Positions 25,942 to 34,806 of a DNA stretch of 64,000 nt are shown one piece after another. The DNA is from Marivivens donghaensis (GTDB lineage Bacteria > Pseudomonadota > Alphaproteobacteria > Rhodobacterales > Rhodobacteraceae), in contig NZ_JAUFRA010000005.1 in NCBI RefSeq assembly GCF_030410045.1, forward strand, positions 496,001 to 560,000, given 5' to 3'. The translations under genes were made by a program, and so were the position numbers. A model generated the notes under the pieces. It was not told the origin of the DNA, did no database searches, and saw only the letters and a list, made by a program, of their open reading frames with translations. How positions within the stretch are numbered: position 1 is the first letter of the stretch; every line of letters starts with the position of its first letter.

Positions 25942-27605
25942 GACGCTGCCTCGGGGTAAATCCAATGCTCGCAATTTTGCGCCGACAATTCTGTCGGATA
26001 TGGCGCGCCAGCATACATGCAGACCCGCACCCATCGATCAGAGCGCGGATCAAAATGCGTCACCCCAAAGAACGACAGTTTTGCCCGCAACATATTGATC
26101 GGCAGAATATCGTGAGCGATCGTATTTGACCTAATCTCAGCATAGGGCGCGAAACGGGCCATTTGTGCGCGTCGGACTGTGTGGCGACAGTCTGGGTGAC
26201 GTGTTAAGAAATCAGCCGTCGTCTCATCGCGTCCAAAGGCTTGGGCCTTGCGATAGGCATCAGCCGCATCACGTGCAGGCGCAAGTGGCTGCTCATATGC
26301 AGCGATAGGTTCTTCGAATCGATTACCCAGACGCGGCTCTAGCTTTTCCTCTGATACATACCACGCCATTGCCGTATGTTCGGGCGCGTTCCAATCCACG
26401 TCCAATGCCCAACCGAAACTTTGTTCGATCAGCGAAAGCAATTCTGACACTGGCATTGAGCCATCGACGATATTGGCCTGCGTATGACTATCGGCCATGC
26501 AGGTCCCCAAACCATCAACCAACTCGCCATATGGCTCGAGCATGAGAGACGCCAACCACTCTTGACCTTCCGATGTGAGATGGTTCTCAGCCCAGTTCCA
26601 CAATGCATCCCAAGGACGTTCAGAATGAAAATCAAAACCTTTCAGACGTTGAAGCAGAGTTGCAATGTCCGCCCCTAATTCCGCTAGCTTTTCGATCTGA
26701 ATTGGATGTTCAGAATACCACGCCTGAACCGATTTCTCTGCTCGCGCGACCAAATCATTAAAACAGGCGATTTCATCTGGTGATGCGCGTTCAACGCTGC
26801 GGACGCGAGCGATGGCTTCTTCACGCGCCATGATCCAATTGTTGAACAAGACAGGGTGATTGACGATGAACGGGGCCATTCCAAGCCCTGTCGAGTTCCC
26901 GATACCCAGGCGCGCAGCAATAACGCGATCAAGCTTGACCGCAGCCTCTCCGCCTTTTGAACGCGCCATATGTTCGATGAGGTCGCGCACGAACCAACGG
27001 ATCAAATAAACCGTCAGCATCTCGGCCTGAAACGGAGCCTGCATTTCGGGGCGGTTGGCAATCACTTCGCGGTCAGCTGCACCGAGTTTTCCCGATCCGT
27101 AGACTGCAGTCGTGCGCATCAAATAACCAACCGCATCGAGTTGCGCAGGATCAGGCTGGTTGCCAGATGCGAGGGCTTCGACACAATGGTCCCAAAGTCG
27201 AACCGAGCGATTGGCGCGACTGACGGTCAGTTCGCTCTCGCTCACGCGACCCGCTTCTTGGAGCGGAATATTCTGCGACAGCCGTTCGATGTCCGCTACC
27301 GTTGGCACCCCATCGAACAAGGTAAAAGTCGCATCCCACGCCGTGGCGATAACACGGTCCGACCGAAGCTCTGGTGGCAAATCATGTGCAAAGGCCACTA
27401 ATGAATATAACCGTTCAGGCCCCTTTGCAGTATACACCGCATGCCCAACACCATTCGCATCAATGTTGAAGGCGTGGGTGTGAAACGACCAACCCTCGCG
27501 AGCGATCCGACGCGTCAACTGACGCATAAAGCTCAGACGCGATTGATGCAGTGACCCCAGACGTTCTAGGGTCATCACGACGTCAGGCGAGCGACGCTCG
27601 ATCAT
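25938..27605 (-). CDS. Unrecognised 555-residue protein of the amine cluster
   Basis: Soluble, 555 residues, no signal peptide or membrane segment. The N-terminal part (HTHAFNIDANGVGHAVYT, YSLVAFAHDLPPE, ATAWDATFTLFDG) looks like a compact alpha/beta domain; the middle has long charged helices (SVERASPDEIACFNDL, SEHPIQIEKLAELG); the C-terminal quarter is rich in Trp and His (EHTAMAWYVSEE, FGVTHFDPRSDRW). I do not recognise the family. Start and stop codons overlap its neighbours, the M19 protein and the DUF3726 protein, by 4 bp, so it is an integral part of the operon. An enzyme or a scaffold is possible. Confidence 0.7.
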   Translation of the reverse strand: MIERRSPDVVMTLERLGSLHQSRLSFMRQLTRRIAREGWSFHTHAFNIDANGVGHAVYTAKGPERLYSLVAFAHDLPPELRSDRVIATAWDATFTLFDGVPTVADIERLSQNIPLQEAGRVSESELTVSRANRSVRLWDHCVEALASGNQPDPAQLDAVGYLMRTTAVYGSGKLGAADREVIANRPEMQAPFQAEMLTVYLIRWFVRDLIEHMARSKGGEAAVKLDRVIAARLGIGNSTGLGMAPFIVNHPVLFNNWIMAREEAIARVRSVERASPDEIACFNDLVARAEKSVQAWYSEHPIQIEKLAELGADIATLLQRLKGFDFHSERPWDALWNWAENHLTSEGQEWLASLMLEPYGELVDGLGTCMADSHTQANIVDGSMPVSELLSLIEQSFGWALDVDWNAPEHTAMAWYVSEEKLEPRLGNRFEEPIAAYEQPLAPARDAADAYRKAQAFGRDETTADFLTRHPDCRHTVRRAQMARFAPYAEIRSNTIAHDILPINMLRAKLSFFGVTHFDPRSDRWVRVCMYAGAPYPTELSAQNCEHWIYPEAAS

Positions 27606-28588
27606 GACTGTGCACCCTGCGGAACAAAGTTCTTTTCAAAGAAACGATACCAATTGCCGCCCATAACGGCTTTGATTTCATCAGCATTCATTCCAACATC
27701 TCTGAGACCCTTTTCGAGGTTCCCAAAGTCGCGATTGTCTTTGAACCAATGCGGCATCGGCGGAAAACCAGCGTCTGACGCCGAGCCTTCACCATAGTCG
27801 ATCCGTTTGGTCCAGCGCCCGACACGCATCCATTCGACAACACTATCAGGTTGGTTCTGACACAGGTCAGAGCCGATCCCGATATTTCCGATGCCGTATC
27901 GATCAGCGGTGCGCGCAATCATTCCGCAGAACTCCTCTAACGTACAATTAGACTTGTCCTTGAGATGGTGCGGATAGAGCGAAAATCCAATCATGCCGCC
28001 ATTTTGCGTCACAGCGCGGATCACATTGTCCTTTTTATTTCGCAGAGCTGGGAACCAGTCATAAGGATTGGCGTGGGTGATCGCGATGGGGCGCTCTGAG
28101 ATTTCAGTCGCCTCTATGGTCGAACGATCTCCAGAATGGCTCATGTCGACGACAAGCCCGACACGGTTCATTTCCTTAATCACCTGCCGACCCATCCGCG
28201 TGATCCCAGCATCTTCGGCCTCATAACATCCCGCCGCTAGAAGCGACTGGTTGTTATAGGACAACTGCATGAAGCGCGCCCCGAGTGTGTGAAGGATTTC
28301 GACCAAGCCAATATCGTCCTCCATCGAGGACGGGTTCTGAAACCCGAAAAACACGGCCGTTCGCCCCGTTTCACGCGCTCGATCGATATCGCTCGCCCAT
28401 TGTCCCTTCATAATGAGATGGTCGTATTTCTCGAACCATCGGTTCCATTGTTCAAAGTTCAGAACCGTTTCACGGAAATTCTCATGGTACGCGATGGTGA
28501 CATGAATCGCATCGACACAACCTTCTCGCAATTGCTCAAAGATTTCTTCGGACCAGTTGGCATATTGAAGGCAGTCGATACGCATCAT
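27602..28588 (-). CDS. M19 (renal dipeptidase-like) protein with altered metal site
   Basis: 328 residues of the membrane-dipeptidase family by overall layout (LGARFMQLSYNNQS, VDMSHSGDRST, AITHANPYDW, IGIGSDL). The two histidines and the late aspartate of the binuclear zinc site are present, but the N-terminal HxD pair is replaced (MMRIDCLQYANW) and the bridging glutamate position reads FGFQN. The same departures are known to me from the dipeptidase-like gene in the Pseudomonas dimethylglycine locus (PA5396). It may not be a peptidase. No signal peptide; coupled to both neighbours. Confidence 0.78.
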   Translation of the reverse strand: MMRIDCLQYANWSEEIFEQLREGCVDAIHVTIAYHENFRETVLNFEQWNRWFEKYDHLIMKGQWASDIDRARETGRTAVFFGFQNPSSMEDDIGLVEILHTLGARFMQLSYNNQSLLAAGCYEAEDAGITRMGRQVIKEMNRVGLVVDMSHSGDRSTIEATEISERPIAITHANPYDWFPALRNKKDNVIRAVTQNGGMIGFSLYPHHLKDKSNCTLEEFCGMIARTADRYGIGNIGIGSDLCQNQPDSVVEWMRVGRWTKRIDYGEGSASDAGFPPMPHWFKDNRDFGNLEKGLRDVGMNADEIKAVMGGNWYRFFEKNFVPQGAQS

Positions 28589-30027
28589 ACTGGGCCCGCG
28601 CTGATATAAGCTGTCTTTACTGTGGTGTAGAACTCGGCTGCTGCTTTGCCCTGCTCGCGCGAGCCATAAGAGCTATCCCCGCGACCACCAAATGGCACAT
28701 GGTAGTCAGTTCCCGCGGTCGGCAAGTTGATCGTCACAACGCCTGTCCGTGCATTTCGGCGGAAGTGCGTTGCCCGCGCAAGGCTCTTGGTCACGATCCC
28801 AGAGGTCAGACCGAAATTGGTGTCATTCACGACCGACAGTGCCTCGTCGTAACTGGCGACTTTAATGACCGACGTGAGCGGCGCGAACATTTCTTCGCGG
28901 TTGATGCGGAAATCATTGAGAGTGTTGAGAAAAACGCCAGGGGACATGTAGAAACCGTCGTGGGGCATCTCCAGACGCTCACCACCACAGCACAGTTCTG
29001 CCCCTTCGGACTTGCCCAAATCAACATAGGCCAAGTTCTCCGCCAACTGTTCCGCGCTCACGACAGGACCCATTTGCGTCCCCTCTTCGAGCGCATGTCC
29101 GACCTTCATCGCTTTGGTCCCTGCGACCAGCTTTTCAACGAAAGTGTCGTGGATAGCTTCATGCACGACCAAACGTGAGGACGCGGTGCATTTTTGCCCC
29201 GTGCCACCAAAAGCACCGCCCAAAGCCAATGTCACAGCGAGGTCAATATCAGCGTCATCCATGACAGCGAGCGCGTTCTTTGACCCCATCTCCATCTGAA
29301 CCTTGGTGAGGTTTTGAATAGCTGCGGTAGCAATCCTTTTACCCACAGGCACGGACCCAGTAAATGTAACTGCGTTGACCTTTGGGCTCTGAACGAGACG
29401 TTCACCAATCCCACTACCAGAGCCCATCACGAGACTAAAAAGCCCCTTGGGGATGTCTTGCCGCGCGATGATCTCGGTCAATGCATAGGCTGACGCGGGT
29501 GTGATGTTGGCCGGCTTCCAAACCACCGCATTGCCATAGCAGAGCGCTGGAGCAATTTTCCACGACGCCGTAGCGGTTGGGAAGTTCCAAGGGCTAATGA
29601 CTGCGACCACACCAACTGGTTCGCGACGCACGTCCACTTCGATATTGGGGCGCACAGAGTCCGCGTTTTCCCCGATCTGACGCAAACACTCAGCGGCGTA
29701 GTAAGTAAAGAACTGCCCTGCCCGATAGACCTCGCCCTTACCTTCGGCGAGAGGCTTACCTTCCTCGCGGCTCAGAAGTGCGCCAAGTTCAGCCGAACGC
29801 GCCATCAGTTCGTTACCGATGTTCATCAAAACGGCCTGCTTGCGCTCCATGCCATAAGCGGCCCATTCGCGCTGCGCTTGTTGCGCCTGATCCAAAGTGG
29901 CCTCTAGCTGGTCACTGCTTGCCTGAGCAAAAACCCCAATAAGATCCGTCACATCCGAAGGGCTACGGTTTTCGATTTCGCTTTCACCAACCAGCCATTC
30001 GCCAGCGATCAGATTCTTGTGCAGCAC
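28585..30027 (-). CDS. Aldehyde dehydrogenase family protein
   Basis: 480 residues, normal for the family. Active-site Cys in GQKCTASSRL, general-base Glu in MEMGSKNA, and the cofactor motif FTGSVPVG are all present. The sequence is close to succinate-semialdehyde / 2,5-dioxovalerate (alpha-ketoglutarate semialdehyde) dehydrogenases in style, which would suit hydroxyproline breakdown to 2-oxoglutarate; this is inference. It is the first gene of the operon and is divergent from the LysR gene at 30130, with about 100 bp between them. Confidence 0.83.
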   Translation of the reverse strand: MLHKNLIAGEWLVGESEIENRSPSDVTDLIGVFAQASSDQLEATLDQAQQAQREWAAYGMERKQAVLMNIGNELMARSAELGALLSREEGKPLAEGKGEVYRAGQFFTYYAAECLRQIGENADSVRPNIEVDVRREPVGVVAVISPWNFPTATASWKIAPALCYGNAVVWKPANITPASAYALTEIIARQDIPKGLFSLVMGSGSGIGERLVQSPKVNAVTFTGSVPVGKRIATAAIQNLTKVQMEMGSKNALAVMDDADIDLAVTLALGGAFGGTGQKCTASSRLVVHEAIHDTFVEKLVAGTKAMKVGHALEEGTQMGPVVSAEQLAENLAYVDLGKSEGAELCCGGERLEMPHDGFYMSPGVFLNTLNDFRINREEMFAPLTSVIKVASYDEALSVVNDTNFGLTSGIVTKSLARATHFRRNARTGVVTINLPTAGTDYHVPFGGRGDSSYGSREQGKAAAEFYTTVKTAYISAGPV

Positions 30028-30129
30028 GGTCTATCCCATTCTTTTCTGTCGTGTTTTACCAATGTGGACAATTCGCCCCATGTCAGTCAAACTCAAATCG
30101 TTGAAATAAATTTCAGGAATCGTGAAGTC

Positions 30130-31032
30130 ATGAGCATCAAGATCGAAATGCTCCGTAGCTTTTGTGCGGTAGCACAGGCTGGGAATTTGTCGGACGCAGC
30201 CGATCAGCTCGGCCGAACACAATCGGCTGTCTCCATGACGCTAAAGCAACTCGAAGCGCACCTCGGAAATCCGTTGTTCGAAAGTGACCGAAAGAACCGT
30301 CTCACCCCACTCGGCGAACAGGTTTTGCGCCTTGGCCTAACCCAGATCAGCCAGTTCGATAACACGATCGCTGCAATCGAAAAATCAGCGCGGGCACCAC
30401 AGGGCATCCTGCGCATTGCAGCGGTTCCGTCTGTCGCGATTTCAATTTTTCCTGAACTTGTTCGCACCCTATCCGAACGGCACCCCTCTCTGAAAATCGA
30501 GCTACGCGATACCGATACCCAGCAGGTTCTAGAGGCACTTGGACAGAGCTGGGCAGACATCGGCATTGCCTCGGCTCAAAAATCACTCAATGGGATTAAG
30601 ACATCGATCTTGTTCAGTGACCGCTACGGGCTGGTCATGTCCGAGAACCACCCGCTTACCCAGAAAACTGACCCAATTCAGATCGACAACGTTTTCTCGG
30701 CCCCGTTCTTGCGCAATGCCCTTTGCGATCAGATTGAAACACCTGAATTCGCGGAAAAACTAGGGACCGCAGACATAACTGTTCATAACACCCAGTCCCT
30801 TCTCGCGATGGTCCGGAAAGGAGATTGGGTAACGGTCCTGCCTCAACTCGTCACAGAGATTGCACCCGAAGGGCTCGTGTTCCGCCCTATCGCTAACCTT
30901 CCTGACATGCGGAAGGTCTATCTCTACGTGCGCGAGAAAAACGTCTCCTCGAATTTCGTCGAAGAAGCCGTAACGATTATGCGCAGTTCAACTCTGCAAT
31001 TGTTCGAAGAGGCAAGCGAGGTCTTAACGTAA
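30130..31032 (+). CDS. LysR-family transcriptional regulator
   Basis: 300 residues from the ATG at 30130; the frame is open further upstream but the typical start (MSIKIEMLRSFCAVAQ) is here. HTH: LSDAADQLGRTQSAVSMTLKQLE. The effector domain has ILRIAAVPSVAISIFP and VRKGDWVTVLPQ. It is divergent from the aldehyde dehydrogenase operon and converges with soxG, overlapping it by 9 bp at the 3' ends. Likely a ligand-dependent activator of the aldehyde dehydrogenase-to-reductase operon. Confidence 0.85.
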   Translation: MSIKIEMLRSFCAVAQAGNLSDAADQLGRTQSAVSMTLKQLEAHLGNPLFESDRKNRLTPLGEQVLRLGLTQISQFDNTIAAIEKSARAPQGILRIAAVPSVAISIFPELVRTLSERHPSLKIELRDTDTQQVLEALGQSWADIGIASAQKSLNGIKTSILFSDRYGLVMSENHPLTQKTDPIQIDNVFSAPFLRNALCDQIETPEFAEKLGTADITVHNTQSLLAMVRKGDWVTVLPQLVTEIAPEGLVFRPIANLPDMRKVYLYVREKNVSSNFVEEAVTIMRSSTLQLFEEASEVLT

Positions 31033-31578
31033 CCTCACCGCGGTGCTTTCGAGCGCGTGACACAGGGCTGCTGCAAAGGTCCGCATACCCATGATCGTTA
31101 CATGGGTATCGCTGCGACGGATGAGGTAGACGCTCATATGGTGAAGCCCCGTCCGAAGCGCGGTTCCGACCCCAAATCCATTTAAGTCAATATTGACCAG
31201 TTTTTCCAACAGACCCTCAAGAGGTTTGAACCCGTCGTTCGAATAGACATCAAACGCCACCCAGCCATCCGTCTGTTCCGTGACAGCGCAATCAGGCGCA
31301 GCCGCTTTCACAATGGCAGCAAAGTCCTCATGCGCGCGACCCTCTCCCTCAATGAACCACTGGTTCGGAGCCGTCCAAAATGCGGAGACTTCTGGACCCG
31401 CCAGCCATTGCCCGACATCTGGCATAGACGTCCCAAGGATCGTCGGGGCACCCTGCCCCCGACCAAGGCTGAGCGACGCAAGAGCCAGTTCAGTGTTTTC
31501 GCGGATCACGAGGCCACCGATTTGAAACTCGTATGGGGCAACTGCGCCAAGCGCTGTGATAGCCATTAAATCAGTCAC
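31024..31578 (-). CDS. soxG: Sarcosine oxidase-like gamma subunit
   Basis: 184 residues. It carries the GcvT-like fold of SoxG: APNQWFIEG, TEQTDGWVAFDV and the C-terminal LRTGLHHMSVYLIRR segment. I choose the GTG at 31578 (GTGACTGA overlap with the soxA stop) over an ATG at 31566; GGAGGG lies upstream. Fourth gene of the soxBDAG-like operon. In true heterotetrameric sarcosine oxidase this subunit lines the tunnel near the folate site. Confidence 0.8.
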   Translation of the reverse strand: MTDLMAITALGAVAPYEFQIGGLVIRENTELALASLSLGRGQGAPTILGTSMPDVGQWLAGPEVSAFWTAPNQWFIEGEGRAHEDFAAIVKAAAPDCAVTEQTDGWVAFDVYSNDGFKPLEGLLEKLVNIDLNGFGVGTALRTGLHHMSVYLIRRSDTHVTIMGMRTFAAALCHALESTAVRLR

Positions 31579-34513
31579 GGAGCCGCCCTCCCTCTGGGTC
31601 AACAAAATGCGGTGAAACGACCTCTACACGGACTTCACGCCCTTCTAGGGGGTTTGCCGCAATAACAACCTCGCCCATGCGGGCATCCCCCTCTTCGAGG
31701 AAACCAATCGCAATCGATGACCCAACATGCGGCGAATATGCAGCCGAGGTGATCCAACCTTGGTCGGTTGTCGTGTTGCGCGTTTCACCTTGAGTAAATA
31801 AATGCGACCCAGCCACGATGGCTTCGGATTTATCGATGGGACTGAACCCAACCAAACGTCGCTTGTCTTGCGCCAAGCCTTCGCGACGTGACATGACGGC
31901 GCCGATACTGTCCTTCTTTTCAGAGACCATCCGCCCAAGAGAGAGCATCTGCGCTGTCGTTTGGCCGTTCAATTCAGAACCAGCCGCATGACCTTTTTCA
32001 ATCCGCATAACGCCGAGAGCTTCAGTCCCATAAGGCGTCGCACCAAGATCGGCACCGACCTGTGCCAATCGCTCCAGCAAGGCATTGCCATAGCGCGCCG
32101 GAACAGCGATTTCGTAAGCCAACTCGCCAGAAAAGGAGATACGGAATAGTCGGGCTCTGAGGCCACCGCAAACCGTCAACTCTGCGCAGGCCATAAAGGG
32201 GAAAACCTCATTCGAGAGATCAAACCCATCGACGACCCGCGACAACAACGTTCGTGAATTCGGCCCCGCGACAGCAATTTGCGCCCATGCATCCGTCGTG
32301 GAAATCAAGCTTACATTCAGCTCGGGCCACAGACACTGACGTGCGAATTCCATGTTCCGATAGACAATTGCAGCGTTGGCTGTGGTCGTCGTTACCACAA
32401 AGTGGTTCTCCGAAAGCCGCGCACACGTGCCGTCATCATAGGCGTGACCATCCTCGCGCAACATGACGCCATACCGCACGCGACCGACCGCAAGGGTGCC
32501 CATCATGTTGCAGTAGATCCGATTGAGGAACTCTGCTGCATCGGGTCCTTGAACGTCGATTTTGCCAAGTGTTGTGACGTCGCACAGTCCAACCCCACTA
32601 CGAACCGCCAGGACTTCGCGATCAACAGATTGCCGCCAATGGGTTTCGCCTGGCTGAACAAAATACTGAGCACGCAACCAAGCGCCCACTTCCACAAATG
32701 TCGCTCCTTGAGATGCGCTCCATTGATGCGTTGGCGTGTAGCGCGTTGGGCGGAAATGTTTGCCCGTATCGCCTCCACCCAGCACGGAAAGCGTGACCCC
32801 AGTATACGGAGGGCGAAAGATCGTCGTCCCCGTTTCAGGCAAGGACTTGCCTGTGAGTTCCGCCATGACGGCCAATGCCGAAATATTCGATGTCTTCCCT
32901 TGATCCGTTGCCATGCCAAGGGTGGTCCACCGCTTCAGATGCTCGACGGGTCGCATGTTCTCTTGATGCGCGAGAACGATGTCTTTGACGGTGACATCAT
33001 TCTGGAAATCCACCCAAGCACGTCCTTTGCGCGAAACATGCCAAAACGCGGTTTGAGCAGCAGCTGTATCATCTGCATCAGGCAAATCGATGGGCTCGGC
33101 CGCAATGCCTAGGGCGGCGAGGCTCGAAACAGCCGCCTCCACCCCACTGCGGAGCGCCTTGACCGTCGTCCCTTGCCCAACCGCAGCACCCGCGACAATC
33201 ATCCCGTTCGGTAGATCTTTACCAGGAACAAAAGCAAGTAGGGCGTCATCCCAGACGGGCTTGGACCTGTGATGGGAACTCAGATGAACATTGGGGTTCC
33301 AACCACCAGATACGCCGAGAGCACCACAAGGCATCCAACGTGATTGACCGTTTTGGGTCACACGAACCGAGGTCAGCCCAAGCCTGCCCTTTGTGTCGTC
33401 GACAACGCCCGTGATCAGCTCATAGTCACCAAAGGTTGGAGCGTCGCTACGCGGGTCCACAACCGCTGAGACGGGCACGCCTTTGGCCAAAAGATCGGTC
33501 GCAGTCCTGTGTCCATCGTCATTGTTTGTAAAAATGATAACCGGATCGCTTGGATGGCGCGTTGGGGATGCTGCCCAACGATTGGCATAGGCCCGCATCG
33601 CACCAGCAAGCATAATCCCAGGGCGGTCATTATTCGGAAATGGGATATGTCGCTCTGTTGCGCCAGCAGCCAAGATTGATCGCTTTGCCGTAATACGCCA
33701 AAGGGTTTGTCGCACTGCACCATCGGCTGCGGACAGGTGATCAGACACCCGTTCGACAGCGCCGTAAATGCCGTGATCATAGGTCCCAAAGACCGTTGTG
33801 CGAGGCATGACCCGAACATTCTCAAGCCCAGCAAGCTCAGCCATCACCGCGGTCACCCACGATGTCGCAGGCATACCGTCGAGTTGATGAGTTTCAGCCA
33901 AAAGTCGTCCGCCAAACTGGAAATCCTCGTCTGCCAGAATGACTTTTACCCCGGCACGACCAGCACCAAGTGCAGCAGAAAGACCAGCAGCCCCACCACC
34001 AATCACCAATAGATCACAATGCAGGAAACCTTTGTCGTAAGCGTCAGGATCAGCCTCGCCAGACAACCGCCCAAGGCCAGCCGCATGACGGATCAACGGC
34101 TCATAGAGCTTTTCCCAGAACGCGCGCGGCCACATGAAGGTCTTATAGTAAAACCCCGACGCAAATAACGGCGACAGTAGGTCATTTACCGCCATGAAAT
34201 CACGGTGCAATGGCCCCACATGGTTTTGACTGCGCGCCCTAAGACCGTCGAATAGTTCTGTCACAGTCGCACGCGTATTAGGTTCTTCGCGCGCGCCACC
34301 ACGTAGCGTGACAAGCGCGTTTGGCTCTTCTGAACCTGCACTCAGAACACCCCGCGGACGATGGTATTTGAAACTACGCCCGACCAGTTGCACACCATTC
34401 GCAAGGAGCGCAGAGGCGAGCGTGTCCCCTTTGCGTCCCGAATACGTCTTTCCGTTAAAGGTAAAACGGAGCGCTGTCTCATGATCAATAACACCACCAG
34501 TTAGTCGGGTCAT
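31571..34513 (-). CDS. soxA: Sarcosine oxidase-like alpha subunit
   Basis: 980 residues, normal for the family. Residues about 10-100 are a degenerate ferredoxin-like domain (GDTLASALLANGVQLVGRSFKYHRPRG split by the usual glycine turns), about 165-450 an NAD/FAD-type domain (LLVIGGGAAGLSAALGAG), and about 600-980 an aminomethyltransferase-like folate domain (GVGLCDVTTLGKI, GYEIAVP-like FSGELAYEIAVP). The folate domain should channel a one-carbon unit from N-demethylation. No glyA, folD or purU is adjacent, unlike many sarcosine loci. It overlaps soxD and soxG by 4 and 8 bp. Confidence 0.88.
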   Translation of the reverse strand: MTRLTGGVIDHETALRFTFNGKTYSGRKGDTLASALLANGVQLVGRSFKYHRPRGVLSAGSEEPNALVTLRGGAREEPNTRATVTELFDGLRARSQNHVGPLHRDFMAVNDLLSPLFASGFYYKTFMWPRAFWEKLYEPLIRHAAGLGRLSGEADPDAYDKGFLHCDLLVIGGGAAGLSAALGAGRAGVKVILADEDFQFGGRLLAETHQLDGMPATSWVTAVMAELAGLENVRVMPRTTVFGTYDHGIYGAVERVSDHLSAADGAVRQTLWRITAKRSILAAGATERHIPFPNNDRPGIMLAGAMRAYANRWAASPTRHPSDPVIIFTNNDDGHRTATDLLAKGVPVSAVVDPRSDAPTFGDYELITGVVDDTKGRLGLTSVRVTQNGQSRWMPCGALGVSGGWNPNVHLSSHHRSKPVWDDALLAFVPGKDLPNGMIVAGAAVGQGTTVKALRSGVEAAVSSLAALGIAAEPIDLPDADDTAAAQTAFWHVSRKGRAWVDFQNDVTVKDIVLAHQENMRPVEHLKRWTTLGMATDQGKTSNISALAVMAELTGKSLPETGTTIFRPPYTGVTLSVLGGGDTGKHFRPTRYTPTHQWSASQGATFVEVGAWLRAQYFVQPGETHWRQSVDREVLAVRSGVGLCDVTTLGKIDVQGPDAAEFLNRIYCNMMGTLAVGRVRYGVMLREDGHAYDDGTCARLSENHFVVTTTTANAAIVYRNMEFARQCLWPELNVSLISTTDAWAQIAVAGPNSRTLLSRVVDGFDLSNEVFPFMACAELTVCGGLRARLFRISFSGELAYEIAVPARYGNALLERLAQVGADLGATPYGTEALGVMRIEKGHAAGSELNGQTTAQMLSLGRMVSEKKDSIGAVMSRREGLAQDKRRLVGFSPIDKSEAIVAGSHLFTQGETRNTTTDQGWITSAAYSPHVGSSIAIGFLEEGDARMGEVVIAANPLEGREVRVEVVSPHFVDPEGGRLRD

Positions 34514-34797
34514 GCCAGCACCTCTGATTTAACGGCGCTTTCGCAGGCCAGTTCAGCGTTCAGGATTTCGTGCGTCAGAGTGTTACGTGTCACAATGAGC
34601 CAAGAGCGGTCCCCTTGTTCATGAAACCACAGTTCGCGGTGTACGCCGGCTGGGTTGTCGCGCAGATAGACATAGTCAAAAAACGCGACCGCCGCATCTG
34701 GGGACGAGGCATCTGGGCGGTTCAACAGCGAAGCATCACCGAGGTAGGTAAACTCTTGCGCATCACGAAGACCGAGGAGCGGGTGAGGGATTAACAT
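34510..34797 (-). CDS. soxD: Sarcosine oxidase-like delta subunit lacking the zinc cysteines
   Basis: 95 residues. The start MLIPHPLLGLRDAQEFTYLGD and FFDYVYLRDNPAGVHRELWFH-type middle are clearly SoxD. In characterised heterotetrameric sarcosine oxidases the delta subunit binds zinc through three Cys and one His (CPYC near the start and HxxxC near residue 60). Here they read His5 and Leu8 at the first pair, His59 kept, and Asp63 for the last Cys, so a standard zinc site cannot form. The change is a marker of a divergent subfamily rather than an error, because the frame is intact and coupled to soxA. Confidence 0.85.
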   Translation of the reverse strand: MLIPHPLLGLRDAQEFTYLGDASLLNRPDASSPDAAVAFFDYVYLRDNPAGVHRELWFHEQGDRSWLIVTRNTLTHEILNAELACESAVKSEVLA

Positions 34798-34806
34798 CTT
34801 AGCGCC

